64,000 nt of DNA, taken from NCBI GenBank assembly GCA_964608455.1, contig CAZSNM010000004.1, positions 6,605-70,604 of the forward strand, written 5' to 3'. The translations under genes were made by a program, and so were the position numbers. Shown here one piece after another: positions 51,310 through 60,209 of the stretch (the first letter of the stretch is position 1; each line of letters begins with the position of its first letter). Below the pieces are notes generated by a model. The model had not been told where the DNA came from and did not search any database. It saw nothing but the letters and a program-made list of their open reading frames with translations. The stretch comes from DTDX01 sp964608455 (GTDB lineage: Archaea; Thermoproteota; Bathyarchaeia; 40CM-2-53-6; DTDX01).

Positions 51310-52116
51310 TTGTGGAATATTTTCTTTCAAATAGGATTGATTGATATTTTTCTAGGGTTAATTGCATTCATAATATTAATTTCAATTTTATCTTCAGCCA
51401 TTAAGGTTGTTAGAGAATATGAAAGAGGTGTAATTTTTAGGCTTGGACGATTAATTGGTGCTAAAGGTCCAGGTCTCTTTTTTATAATACCAATAGTTGA
51501 TAAATTCATTAAGATCGATCTTAGAGTTGTAGCTTTTGATGTTCCAAAACAAAGAGTGATAACCAAAGATAATGTTAGCGTTGATGTTGATGCAGCAGTT
51601 TACTATAGAGTTTTTGATCCAGCCAAGGCTGTTGTTCAAGTTGAAGATTACTTTAGAGCAACCAACTTATTAGCTCAAACAACTCTTAGAGATGTTTTAG
51701 GGCAGGTAGAGCTTGACGAATTATTAACTAAAAGAGAAGAGTTAAGCAAAAAAATTGGTGAAATATTGGACACTTACACTGATCCATGGGGAATAAAAGT
51801 TGTTGCTGTAGCTATAAAAGATGTAAGTATGCCTGAAACTATGCTTAGAGCCATAGCTAAACAAGCTGAGGCTGAAAGAGAAAAAAGATCTAGAATTATT
51901 GTAGCTGAAGGTGAATATATAGCTGCTGAAAAAATTGCTGCTGCAGCTAAAAGATATATAGAAAGCCCATTAGCATTAAGATTAAGAGAACTTCAAACTT
52001 TAACTGAAATTGCTAGGGAGAAAAATTTAGTTGTTGTAACAACAACTACGGAGGCAACTGATATAGGTAAATTGGCAGCCATGGTTAAAGCTTTACAGGA
52101 GAAAGAGATTAAGTGA
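51310..52116 (+). CDS. Stomatin/prohibitin-type SPFH protein
   Basis: 268 residues. One N-terminal membrane segment (IDIFLGLIAFIILISILSS), then the SPFH domain: EYERGVIFRLGRLIGAKGPG, IDLRVVAFDVPKQRVITKDNVSVDVDA, and a C-terminal helix rich in A/E/K (KQAEAEREKRSRIIVAEGEYIAAEKIA). It forms membrane oligomers and is nearly always paired with NfeD, whose gene overlaps its end by 4 bases. TTG start. Confidence 0.93.
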   Translation: MWNIFFQIGLIDIFLGLIAFIILISILSSAIKVVREYERGVIFRLGRLIGAKGPGLFFIIPIVDKFIKIDLRVVAFDVPKQRVITKDNVSVDVDAAVYYRVFDPAKAVVQVEDYFRATNLLAQTTLRDVLGQVELDELLTKREELSKKIGEILDTYTDPWGIKVVAVAIKDVSMPETMLRAIAKQAEAEREKRSRIIVAEGEYIAAEKIAAAAKRYIESPLALRLRELQTLTEIAREKNLVVVTTTTEATDIGKLAAMVKALQEKEIK

Positions 52117-53423
52117 AAAAAACGTTTATCTTCCTATTTTTTGCAGTAATTGTTTTAACTCAATTAAGTTTAGTCTTTACCTATAGTACAAATCAAATTA
52201 TATTTATTAAAATTGAGGATACGATAACTCCCGCTACTAAAGAGTTTATTCAAGAAACTTATGATTTCGCTTTAAGCATTAAAGCTCAAGCAATTATTGT
52301 TTTGCTTAATACACCTGGCGGTCAATTGGATGCAACAATGAAAATAGTTGAAATTATGGATAGATCTGAAATTCCATGGATTATTTATGTTTATCCTGAA
52401 GGAAGTAAGGCCTGGTCTGCTGGAGCATTTATTTTAATGGGTTCTCATATAGCTGTTATGGCACCTTATACAATTGTTGGTTCAGCTCAACCAGTTTCAT
52501 ATTCACCTTTTGAAGGTTCAATTCCAATAGAAAATGAAAAAATTATTAATGCGTTATCAGCTTTTATAGCTGAAGAAGCTAGAATGCATAATAGAAATGC
52601 GACTGCAGCTGAACTTTTTGTTAAAAAAAACTTAAATTTAAATGCTGATGAAGCTTTAAAATTTAAAGTTATAGATTTTATAGCTTCAGACATAAATGAA
52701 CTTTTAAAAATTTTAAATGGAAAAACTGTTAAAACTGTTAAGGGCTTAACAGTTTTAAATACTGAAAATGCTGTTTTAATTGAGTTTTCTCCAAGCATTA
52801 AAATATCATTTTTATCAATTGTTTCAAATCCTCTTCTTGCATATATTCTTTTTACACTTGGAGTTTATGGTTTAATTTTTGGTTTAGCAAGTCCAGGATA
52901 TGGAGCTGAATTGGCTGGAGCAATAGCTTTAATTCTTGGTTTAATAGGTTTAGGGTTTAATGTTAATTTAGCATCTTTAATTTTAATAGGTTTAGGATTA
53001 ACTTTAATACTTATTGAAGCTCATACACCAGGCTTTGGAATTTTTGGAGGAGCTGGTTTAATATGCTTAATTATTGGTAGTTTACTTTTAATTCCATTTA
53101 AAGCTGGTGAATGGTTAATTTCTCCTGTTTGGTATCAAAGCTTTATAGTCGCAGCACTACTTTTTACAGTTTTTGCAGGCGGTTTTATGGCTTTTTCAGT
53201 TTATAAAGTTTTAAAAGCTAAACAAAAAAAGCCCTTTATAGGAGAAATTATAGGTGAAACAGTTGATGTAATAGAAGATTTAACTCCTGAAAAAATAGGT
53301 TTCATAAGGTATAAAGGAGAATATTGGCAAGCTAAATCTAAAACCCTTATTAAAGCAGGTTCTAAAGCTTTAGTAGTTAATAAAGAGGGCCCAATATTAA
53401 TTGTTGAACCTAAACAGTCTTAA
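52113..53423 (+). CDS. nfeD: NfeD family membrane serine protease
   Basis: 436 residues. Signal/first membrane segment, then a ClpP-class protease domain: LLNTPGGQLDATMKIVEIM and the catalytic Ser in AWSAGAFILMGSH. Four to five membrane helices (about 225-360) and a C-terminal OB-like NfeD domain (ETVDVIEDLTPEKIGFIRYKGEYWQAKS) follow. Archaeal relatives cut the C-terminal end of the partner stomatin. Overlaps the stomatin gene by 4 bases. Confidence 0.92.
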   Translation: MKKTFIFLFFAVIVLTQLSLVFTYSTNQIIFIKIEDTITPATKEFIQETYDFALSIKAQAIIVLLNTPGGQLDATMKIVEIMDRSEIPWIIYVYPEGSKAWSAGAFILMGSHIAVMAPYTIVGSAQPVSYSPFEGSIPIENEKIINALSAFIAEEARMHNRNATAAELFVKKNLNLNADEALKFKVIDFIASDINELLKILNGKTVKTVKGLTVLNTENAVLIEFSPSIKISFLSIVSNPLLAYILFTLGVYGLIFGLASPGYGAELAGAIALILGLIGLGFNVNLASLILIGLGLTLILIEAHTPGFGIFGGAGLICLIIGSLLLIPFKAGEWLISPVWYQSFIVAALLFTVFAGGFMAFSVYKVLKAKQKKPFIGEIIGETVDVIEDLTPEKIGFIRYKGEYWQAKSKTLIKAGSKALVVNKEGPILIVEPKQS

Positions 53424-53967
53424 GAGCATTAAATTTTTTAAGGAAACGCTTTAATATTTCACTTCTAAGATCAGTCATACAATCAGGCTTTGATTCATAT
53501 ATACCATAAATCACAAGTTTATCCTCTTTTTGATATAAATTAACCTCCTTAACCTTAACGTTTTCCTCCTCCATAGCTTCCTTCATGCATTGAATCACTT
53601 TTTCAGGATTAGGATAATCTCCTTCAACATAAGCTATAACCTCATCCATGACCTCCTCGCCATAAACCAAAACAGGAGTATTCATAAGCATATAGTTTGG
53701 AATAAGCACCATCCTGCCTGTTCTAATGCTTGGTAATCTTTCTCCATCGCCTACCTCCATGAGAGTTGTTCTTAACCAACCAACCTTAACAACATCGCCT
53801 TTAATAGATGGGTCAACCAACATTTTAATTCTAATACCAGGCTTTATATTTTTAACTCTTCTAATAAATAATCCGCCTAAAAATGAAGCTAAATAATCTT
53901 TAGCAACCATTGAAAAACCTAAAGCGCTTAACATAGTTATTAAAGTAACTATAATTGATAGATCCAT
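53410..53967 (-). CDS. Small MscS-like membrane protein
   Basis: 185 residues. One N-terminal membrane helix and a pore-helix-like segment (LGFSMVAKDYLASFLGGLFIRR) lead into an MscS beta domain (IKMLVDPSIKGDVVKVGWLRTTLMEV, RMVLIPNYMLMNTPVLVYG) and an alpha/beta C-terminal domain. It lacks the first two membrane helices of standard MscS channels, so it is a short form that could still build a heptameric channel or be a regulatory subunit. Converges with NfeD, overlapping 14 bases. Confidence 0.75.
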   Translation of the reverse strand: MDLSIIVTLITMLSALGFSMVAKDYLASFLGGLFIRRVKNIKPGIRIKMLVDPSIKGDVVKVGWLRTTLMEVGDGERLPSIRTGRMVLIPNYMLMNTPVLVYGEEVMDEVIAYVEGDYPNPEKVIQCMKEAMEEENVKVKEVNLYQKEDKLVIYGIYESKPDCMTDLRSEILKRFLKKFNALKTV

Positions 53968-54270
53968 TTTTCATTCCTCTTTTTTCATTAAATTTTATGA
54001 TAGCATTTCTCTTGATGAAAGAGACAAAAGCAACCTTAAAAGCATTATTTCAATTTTAGAGCTAAAATAACCTCCTCCTTTGAAGCTTAGGTTAGGAAAA
54101 GCTATAGGAAAATAATTAGGCCGCTTTAGATACCATAATTTTTATAGTTAACAGTGAAAACTTGCAGTTATTAATGAAGAAATAATTAATTTTCTATTTA
54201 AGCTTCATTGGGAGAACCCTTCCAGAAAAGTTTATAAGCTGGCAGATTAACAAACCAACAGGCGAAAAAC
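53968..54270. other. 303-bp intergenic region
   Basis: No gene visible. The left part belongs to the leader of the divergent MscS-like gene. The right part holds a TATA-like TTTATAAGC at 54231-54239, about 36 bases before the TTG of the Thr-rich protein. I see no strong repeat or RNA gene. Confidence 0.45.
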
Positions 54271-55164
54271 TTGAAAATTCAACCTGTGAACCATCTATTT
54301 CTGATTCTTATAATTGCTCTTGCTTTCTCAAGTCTGCTTGTGAACATTCTTCCAGAAAACGTGTATACCACTACAGTAACAGAAAAGTATACAACAACAT
54401 CGACAATCACTAGAACAGAAACTATAGATGTACCAGTTACTACGCATCTTACGAGAACGAGTACTGTGAAGATTCCTGTAACGACCAGTGGAATCATTAT
54501 CGTTCAGAGAACGGTTTTAGTCCCAACCACGCTTAGAACAAGCTTCCTCTACACTACAACAGTTACAAGCACGGAATGCCGTAATGTCGGAGGCGCAACC
54601 AGATGCGATGTCAGAACGGTTATAGTCCGTACTACTGTAGGAACCAATCTAGTGATTATTCAACGTATTCTTACATCCTGCACAACCATTTATGGAGATA
54701 GGGAATGCTGGGCTGTATATAGAACTTACACTATGGGAGGAGCGGCAGCTGTCCGCACCTATGTTCCTTCGGTAGTTCAAGAACCTCTTACGGTTACGTC
54801 TGAAACTACTCTACTTAGTGCAACAACCGAAACCTTGGAAGTGACAACGTTTGAGAGGAGAACCAGGACAATTGAGGAGCCGGTTACTCTCACACTAGAA
54901 AACGTTTATACATCATATGCCACCCATCTAGCTGCTTCCACTTCAGAGCAGCAAGCAGGATACAACTTCGCGAACCTGGTCTCAAGCAATTTGGCATGGA
55001 TTTTTATCCTTCTATTGGCGATTTTAATAACCGCATTAGCTATTAGAAAACGTCATCCCAGCTTTAAACCAAGCATGGCAATAACATATTATATAAATTG
55101 TGGCGCTCAAATCCCCAGCAATGTAAAATACTGCCCCCATTGCGGCGCCTCTCAAAAAGAATAA
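54271..55164 (+). CDS. Thr-rich surface protein, membrane anchored, with degenerate zinc ribbon
   Basis: 297 residues. An N-terminal signal/anchor (LFLILIIALAFSSLLV) is followed by about 200 residues extremely rich in Thr, Val, Ser and Arg, including four Cys (TSTECRNVGGATRCD, SCTTIYGDRECW) that could form disulfides outside the cell. Then come a membrane helix (WIFILLLAILITALAI) and a cytoplasmic tail YYINCGAQIPSNVKYCPHCGAS, a zinc ribbon lacking the first Cys of its first knuckle. Codons and bases are visibly richer in G and C than all neighbours. TTG start. Likely glycosylated; function unknown. Confidence 0.7.
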   Translation: MKIQPVNHLFLILIIALAFSSLLVNILPENVYTTTVTEKYTTTSTITRTETIDVPVTTHLTRTSTVKIPVTTSGIIIVQRTVLVPTTLRTSFLYTTTVTSTECRNVGGATRCDVRTVIVRTTVGTNLVIIQRILTSCTTIYGDRECWAVYRTYTMGGAAAVRTYVPSVVQEPLTVTSETTLLSATTETLEVTTFERRTRTIEEPVTLTLENVYTSYATHLAASTSEQQAGYNFANLVSSNLAWIFILLLAILITALAIRKRHPSFKPSMAITYYINCGAQIPSNVKYCPHCGASQKE

Positions 55165-55165
55165 A

Positions 55166-55213
55166 GGATTAATCATCTAAAAATCTTATGATGAACTTTT
55201 AGGTGATTAATCC
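55166..55213. terminator. 17-bp stem hairpin after the Thr-rich gene
   Basis: The arm GGATTAATCATCTAAAA (55166-55182) pairs with TTTTAGGTGATTAATCC (55197-55213), with one T/G wobble and a 14-nt loop. It begins 1 base after the stop codon and is followed by CTATTTTTTAG. It could be a transcription terminator or the edge of a mobile or recombination segment. Confidence 0.6.
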
Positions 55214-55323
55214 CTATTTTTTAGACTTTAGAAATTAAAAACTTTAAGTTTATGTTAACTGTTAATAAGTGTTAATTACGAAAAACATTTAATAAACTAA
55301 AAATCTTTTGGTTGGTAAGGATC

Positions 55324-55875
55324 ATGGATAGAAGTGAAGCTTTAGAATTAATTAGGGTAAACGTTAAAAATGAGAATTTAATTAAGCATATGATTGCTGT
55401 TGAAGCGATTATGAGGGGCTTAGCCAAATTTCTTTCTGAAGATGAGGAAACTTGGAGCTTAACAGGGCTTTTGCATGATATAGATTTTGAGAAAACCTCC
55501 GTTAACCCTAGCGAACATGGAGTTGAAGCTGAAAAACTTTTAAAGGGAAAAATTGATGAGAAAGTTTTGAAAGCTATTAAAGCTCATAATTATGAATATA
55601 CAGGCGTTAAACCTGAATCTAAAATGGAGAAAGCTTTAATTGCAGCTGATGCTATTTCAGGTTTAATAATTGCTTGTGCTTTGGTTATGCCTTCTAAAAA
55701 ACTTAAGGATGTTAAAATTGAAACTTTAAAAAAGAAGTTTAAAGATAAAGATTTTGCCAGAGGTTCAAGTAGAGATCGAATATTAATATGTGAAGAAATA
55801 GGAGTGCCCAAGGAAAAATTTTTTGAAATTGCTTTAAAAACTCTTCAAGAGTCGAGTTTAATTTTAGGTCTGTAA
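55324..55875 (+). CDS. HD-domain phosphohydrolase-like protein
   Basis: 183 residues from ATG 55324 (TTG 55312 adds four residues; TAAGGA before the ATG favours the shorter). The HD metal site is formed by His 22, HD at 51-52 in LLHDIDFEK, His 65 in PSEHGVEAE and His 88 in IKAHNYEYTG. KMEKALIAADAISGLI completes the set. Such small HD proteins hydrolyse phosphate esters, often nucleotides, substrate unknown. It is followed by the XTP pyrophosphatase gene after 41 bases. Confidence 0.85.
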   Translation: MDRSEALELIRVNVKNENLIKHMIAVEAIMRGLAKFLSEDEETWSLTGLLHDIDFEKTSVNPSEHGVEAEKLLKGKIDEKVLKAIKAHNYEYTGVKPESKMEKALIAADAISGLIIACALVMPSKKLKDVKIETLKKKFKDKDFARGSSRDRILICEEIGVPKEKFFEIALKTLQESSLILGL

Positions 55876-55916
55876 AAAGCCTTTAAATATAAAAGTAATT
55901 GAAGGAGTTTTAAACT

Positions 55917-56486
55917 TTGAAAATTTTATTTGCAACATCTAATAGAAATAAGCTTAAAGAGGCTAACGCTGTTTTGAGCAAATATGGAATTAAAGTTGAA
56001 ATGCTTAATAAAAGGAAGTTGGAAATTCAATCAGATAACATCGAAGAAATAGCTAAATATTCAGCCTTAGAGCTTTTTAAAGAAGTTAAAGCACCTTTAA
56101 TAACTGAAGATTCAGCTTTAAGCATTAAAGCGCTTAATGGTTTTCCAGGTCCTTACTCAGCTTATGTTTTTAAGACAATAGGTAATAAAGGAATTCTAAA
56201 GCTTATGGAAAATAAACTAAATAGGGAAAGCGTTTTTAAAGCAGCTGTTTTCTTTTGTTCATCAAATATTCAAAAATGTTTTATTGGGGTTACTAAAGGA
56301 AAAATAGCTTTTGAAGAGCGTGGTAAATTTGGATTTGGTTTTGACCCAATATTTATTCCTGATGATTATCCAAAGAAAACTTTTGGAGAAATGTCTATAG
56401 AAGAGAAAAGTTTATACTCACATAGAGGGAAAGCTATGGTTAAATTTGCAAAATGGTATATAAAAAATTATAAGGAAGAAATTTGA
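55917..56486 (+). CDS. XTP/dITP pyrophosphatase (RdgB/HAM1 family)
   Basis: 189 residues. FATSNRNKLKEANAVL at the N terminus, ITEDSALSIKALNGFPGPYSAYV, and FGFGFDPIFIPDDYPKKTFGEM with SLYSHRGKAM are the complete family signature. It hydrolyses non-canonical purine triphosphates so they do not enter DNA or RNA. TTG start behind AAGGAG. It precedes the S15 gene by 37 bases. Confidence 0.94.
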   Translation: MKILFATSNRNKLKEANAVLSKYGIKVEMLNKRKLEIQSDNIEEIAKYSALELFKEVKAPLITEDSALSIKALNGFPGPYSAYVFKTIGNKGILKLMENKLNRESVFKAAVFFCSSNIQKCFIGVTKGKIAFEERGKFGFGFDPIFIPDDYPKKTFGEMSIEEKSLYSHRGKAMVKFAKWYIKNYKEEI

Positions 56487-56523
56487 TCTTTAATAAAGGA
56501 GTAAAATAATAGAGGGAAAGCTA

Positions 56524-56973
56524 TTGGCAAGATTTTACTCTAGAAAAAAAGGTAAATCTGAATCAACCAGACCTATAAGTCGTAAACCTCCATCATGGTG
56601 CAAAGCTACACCTGAGGAAGTTGAAAATTTAGTTGTGAAACTTGGTAGAGAAGGGTATCCCCCAAGCCTTATAGGTGTTATCCTTAGAGATCAACATGGA
56701 ATTCCACTTGTTAAATCTATTACTGGAAAAAGTATTACTCAAATTTTAAAAGATAATAATCTTTCTCCAAAGCTTCCAGAAGATCTTGAAAACCTTTTAA
56801 AGAAAGCTGAACGAACGAGAAAACACTTAGAAAAGCATAGAAAAGATTATAGCAATAAAAGAGCTTTAGCACTTATTGAATCCAAAATTCATCGTTTAAG
56901 CGAATATTATAAGGAGAGGGGGATTCTCCCAGCTGATTGGAAATATAAACCTAGTGTTGCATCTGTGGCTTAA
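56524..56973 (+). CDS. rps15: Ribosomal protein S15
   Basis: 149 residues, archaeal/eukaryotic S13e/S15p type with the N-terminal extension RPISRKPPSWCKATPEEVENLVVKL. The rRNA-binding core contains LEKHRKDYSNKRALALIESKIHRL and the conserved C-terminal ILPADWKY. TTG start with a GAGGG element upstream. The RecJ-like gene starts 5 bases later, the archaeal arrangement. Confidence 0.95.
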   Translation: MARFYSRKKGKSESTRPISRKPPSWCKATPEEVENLVVKLGREGYPPSLIGVILRDQHGIPLVKSITGKSITQILKDNNLSPKLPEDLENLLKKAERTRKHLEKHRKDYSNKRALALIESKIHRLSEYYKERGILPADWKYKPSVASVA

Positions 56974-56978
56974 GAATT

Positions 56979-58418
56979 ATGAATGAACAAAACTTTAATG
57001 ATTTTCTTAAAAAAGCTGAGGAAATAAGCAGTTTTATAAAGGAGGAAGCTTTTAAAAATTCAAAATTTATTGTTGTAACGCATTTTGATGCTGATGGATT
57101 AGCTTCTGGAGGAATAATTTGTAAAGCTTTACTTAGGCTTAACGCTTTTTTTCATTTAAGAATTGTTGAGCAATTAAATGAGGATGTTCTTTTTAAAATT
57201 TCTAAAATAAATGGTGATGCAATAATTTTTTCTGAAATAGGAAGCGGCTATTTAAGCTTAATTAAAAACTTTTTTGAAGGAAAAAAAATATTTGTAATAG
57301 ATCATCATCAAATTGAACCTAATGTTGAAATCAATTTTCCTCATTTAAATCCTCATAATTATGGTTTTGATGGTGGTAAAGATATTAGTGGCTCAGGTGT
57401 AGCGTATTTTGTTGCTAAAGCATTAAATGAAGAAAATGTGGATTTATCTCCTTTAGCCATTGTAGGAGCTTTGGGGGATGTTCAGGATAAAAACCCTCAA
57501 AGAGCTCTTAAAGGATTAAATGAAAAAATAGTTAAGGAAGCTGAAGAAGCTGGATTTTTAAAATCTGAAATAGATGTGATTCTTCATGGAAGAAAAACCA
57601 AACCAATTCATAAAGCTTTAGCTTATTCAACAAATCCTTTTTTACCAGGATTAACTGGTGAAGAAGATAAGTGTGTAGCTTTGCTTTCTTCAATTGGGAT
57701 ACCTTTAAAAAAAGGGGATGAATGGACAAAACTTTCAGATTTATCAATGGAAGAAAAGCAAAAACTTCTTACAAAAATAATTGAGTATCTTTCATCTCAT
57801 GGTTTTTCTGGAAATATAGTTTTAAATTTAATTGGTGTAAACTATGAAATTTTAACTGAAAGCAAAGATTGCCTGTTAAGGGATGCAAGAGAATATGCTT
57901 CTATTCTTAATGCTTGTGGTAGAATGGGTAAATCTGGATTAGGAATAGCCTTATGCCTAGGCGATCGAGAAAATGCTTTAAATAAGGCTCAACAATTAAT
58001 CTCAGAATATAAACAGCTTTTAGCCAAACATATAAATTGGATTATTCAATTTCCAGAGAAAATTCAAGAGTTTGAAAGTTTCTATGTGATAAGAGGTGAA
58101 GGAACTATAGATGAAAAAATGACTGGAGCAATTTCAACAATGCTCTCCTCCTCAACAATGTTCAAACCAGATAAAGCTGTGCTTGTTTTAGCTTTAAGCG
58201 GAAAAGAAAACATTAAGCTTTCGGCTAGAGCTGGGTTAAAATTTGCTGAAAAAAAAGTTAATTTAGGTGCTGCTTTAAAAAGTTGTGCAGAAAAATTTTC
58301 TGGTTTAGGAGGAGGTCATGAAGCCGCTGCTGGAGCTTATATACCTAAAGATAAAATTGAAGATTTTTTAAAAAGTTTAAATGAAGAAATTTTAAAGGCC
58401 TTAAAAAATGAAGGGTGA
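56979..58418 (+). CDS. DHH-family nuclease, RecJ-like (GAN/Cdc45-related)
   Basis: 479 residues. The DHH motifs are THFDADGLASGGIICKAL, a middle FSEIGSG, FVIDHHQIEPN and, later, DHHA1 with LGGGHEAAAGAYIP. Metal-binding Asp and His are intact, so it is probably an active 5'-3' single-strand exonuclease; archaeal members sit in the replisome with GINS. Cotranscribed with S15, and the start of pcc1 overlaps its end by 11 bases. Confidence 0.9.
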   Translation: MNEQNFNDFLKKAEEISSFIKEEAFKNSKFIVVTHFDADGLASGGIICKALLRLNAFFHLRIVEQLNEDVLFKISKINGDAIIFSEIGSGYLSLIKNFFEGKKIFVIDHHQIEPNVEINFPHLNPHNYGFDGGKDISGSGVAYFVAKALNEENVDLSPLAIVGALGDVQDKNPQRALKGLNEKIVKEAEEAGFLKSEIDVILHGRKTKPIHKALAYSTNPFLPGLTGEEDKCVALLSSIGIPLKKGDEWTKLSDLSMEEKQKLLTKIIEYLSSHGFSGNIVLNLIGVNYEILTESKDCLLRDAREYASILNACGRMGKSGLGIALCLGDRENALNKAQQLISEYKQLLAKHINWIIQFPEKIQEFESFYVIRGEGTIDEKMTGAISTMLSSSTMFKPDKAVLVLALSGKENIKLSARAGLKFAEKKVNLGAALKSCAEKFSGLGGGHEAAAGAYIPKDKIEDFLKSLNEEILKALKNEG

Positions 58419-58650
58419 AATAAAAATTTTTTATAAAAATGAAAAATATGCTGAAGCTGTTGCTAAAGCCATTCAACCTGATAATTTTTCAGCTCCATCA
58501 AATATTAAAGTTAAAACAATTAATGCCAAAAACATTGTTGTTTCTAGAGTAAAATGCAAAGGTAAGATTGAATCTTTTATAGAAACAATTGATGATTTAC
58601 TTCGTTGCATTCAAGCAGCTGAAAATACATTAAAAAAATTTAATCCCTAG
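58408..58650 (+). CDS. pcc1: KEOPS complex subunit Pcc1
   Basis: 80 residues. YAEAVAKAIQPDNFSAP, VVSRVKCKGKIESFIETIDDLLRCIQAAE match Pcc1, the dimerising subunit of KEOPS that makes t6A in ANN-decoding tRNAs. ATG inside the end of the RecJ-like gene, so the two are coupled. It converges with serS, overlapping 11 bases. Confidence 0.9.
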   Translation: MKGEIKIFYKNEKYAEAVAKAIQPDNFSAPSNIKVKTINAKNIVVSRVKCKGKIESFIETIDDLLRCIQAAENTLKKFNP

Positions 58651-59932
58651 AACAAATTATTTTTATTTCCTCTTTTTTAATATAAGGTTTAAGAACTTCA
58701 GGAACTTTAATAGAACCATTTTCTTGCTGGTAATTCTCGAAAATAGCTATTAAAACTCTTCCAATAGCAGCTGCAGTACTATTTAAAGTATGAACAAATC
58801 GAGGTTTCTCTCTAGGGTCCCTTCTACATCTAATATTTAATCTTCTTGCTTGATAATCTGTACAATTACTGCATGAAACAACTTCCCTATATTTTCCTTG
58901 ACCTGGAAGCCAAACTTCTAAATCATATTTTTTAGCTGCCGTAACTCCTAATTCTCCAGAACAAACATTAACAATTCTATAATGCAAATTTAACGCTTTA
59001 TAAATTTCTTCTACTGTTGAAATTAGTTTTTCATGCTCATTCCAGGATTCTTCTGGTTTAGAAAAAACGAAAAATTCAAGTTTATCAAATTGGTGAACTC
59101 TAAAGATTCCCTTGGTATCTCTTCCATGCGCTCCAGCTTCAGTTCTAAAACATGTTGAAAACCCTATATATTTTAAAGGTAAAAGATTTTCATCAAGAAT
59201 TTCATCCATAAACATTGCTGCTAAAGGTACCTCAGCTGTTCCAACAAGACATAGATCTTCATTTTTAATTCTATAAATATCTTCTTCTCCTTGAGGTAAA
59301 AACCCCGCCCCAAACATTGCTTTTTCCTTAACTAAAACAGGTGGAATAACTGGTGTAAAACCTTTTTTAATGGCTAAATCTAGAACAAATTGTATTATAG
59401 CGAATTCAAGCAAGACAGCATCATTTAATAAATATGCAAATCTAGCGCCTGAAACTTTAGCAGCTCTTTCAACATCCATAAGATTAAGCTTTAAGCCTAA
59501 ATCTATATGATCTTTAGGTTTAAAATTAAATTTAGGTTTTTCACCCCAAACTCTAACAACTACATTATCATTTTCATCTTTACCTATTGGAACAGATTCA
59601 TGAAGTAAATTGGGGAGTCTAGCATGAATAAAAAATATTTTTTCTTCACATTCTTTAATTTGAGATTCAAGAAACTTAATTTTTTCTGGAATAGCTTTAG
59701 CCTCCTTAATTTTCTCTAAAGGAAGATTACCCTCCCTCTTCATTTTTGCAATCTCATCTGTAAGAACATTTCTTAAATGTCTAAGTTCATTAACTTCGCG
59801 AATAAGCTTTCGTCTTTTCTCATCATATAATAAAAATTCATCAACCATTGAAATTTTATCTTCTTCCCCTCTAAGCTTTAAATGCTTTTTAACTTCATCA
59901 GGTTTCTCTCTAATAATGTTTATATCTATCAA
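58640..59932 (-). CDS. serS: Seryl-tRNA synthetase
   Basis: 430 residues, the common bacterial/eukaryotic type, not the rare methanogen type. An N-terminal coiled-coil arm (about 30-110) binds the tRNA variable arm. Class II motif 2 is in STCFRTEAGAHGRDTKGIFRVHQFDKLE and motif 3 in NSTAAAIGRVLIAIFENYQ. The start ATC-preceded codon reads TTG at 59932. Single gene, with a TATA-like TTTTTATAAAGG region upstream on its strand near 60000. Confidence 0.95.
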   Translation of the reverse strand: MIDINIIREKPDEVKKHLKLRGEEDKISMVDEFLLYDEKRRKLIREVNELRHLRNVLTDEIAKMKREGNLPLEKIKEAKAIPEKIKFLESQIKECEEKIFFIHARLPNLLHESVPIGKDENDNVVVRVWGEKPKFNFKPKDHIDLGLKLNLMDVERAAKVSGARFAYLLNDAVLLEFAIIQFVLDLAIKKGFTPVIPPVLVKEKAMFGAGFLPQGEEDIYRIKNEDLCLVGTAEVPLAAMFMDEILDENLLPLKYIGFSTCFRTEAGAHGRDTKGIFRVHQFDKLEFFVFSKPEESWNEHEKLISTVEEIYKALNLHYRIVNVCSGELGVTAAKKYDLEVWLPGQGKYREVVSCSNCTDYQARRLNIRCRRDPREKPRFVHTLNSTAAAIGRVLIAIFENYQQENGSIKVPEVLKPYIKKEEIKIICSRD

Positions 59933-60209
59933 TTTTATTTTTCACCAAAAACTGAAAGCAATCATGTAAACATATTAAGCATTTTTAGATAAACTTCCTT
60001 TATAAAAAGTTTAAGCATAAATAAAAAATGCTATATTCAATCTAAATAGAATGAACTTAATATTTTTTATTTAAGTTAGAAAGAACCTAAGAAGTTAAGA
60101 GCGTTTAAAGATTTTATTACTTGCCCTTTTACATTAAACTATATTAGAAAATTAGAAATCAATTAATTTTAATACTTTTAAAATTATTGTTTGTGAGGTA
60201 AAGCGTTTA
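59933..60209. other. 277-bp divergent intergenic region between serS and purS
   Basis: A/T-rich, no gene visible. It must hold both promoters: TTTATAAAA at 60000-60008 suits serS on the minus strand, and A/T tracts near 60160-60190 suit purS. I see no clear operator palindrome. Confidence 0.4.

Noticed and set aside
55187..55193. Box C-like ATGATGA suggesting a C/D guide RNA
   Set aside because: It lies inside the hairpin loop and no matching D box or guide layout is seen.
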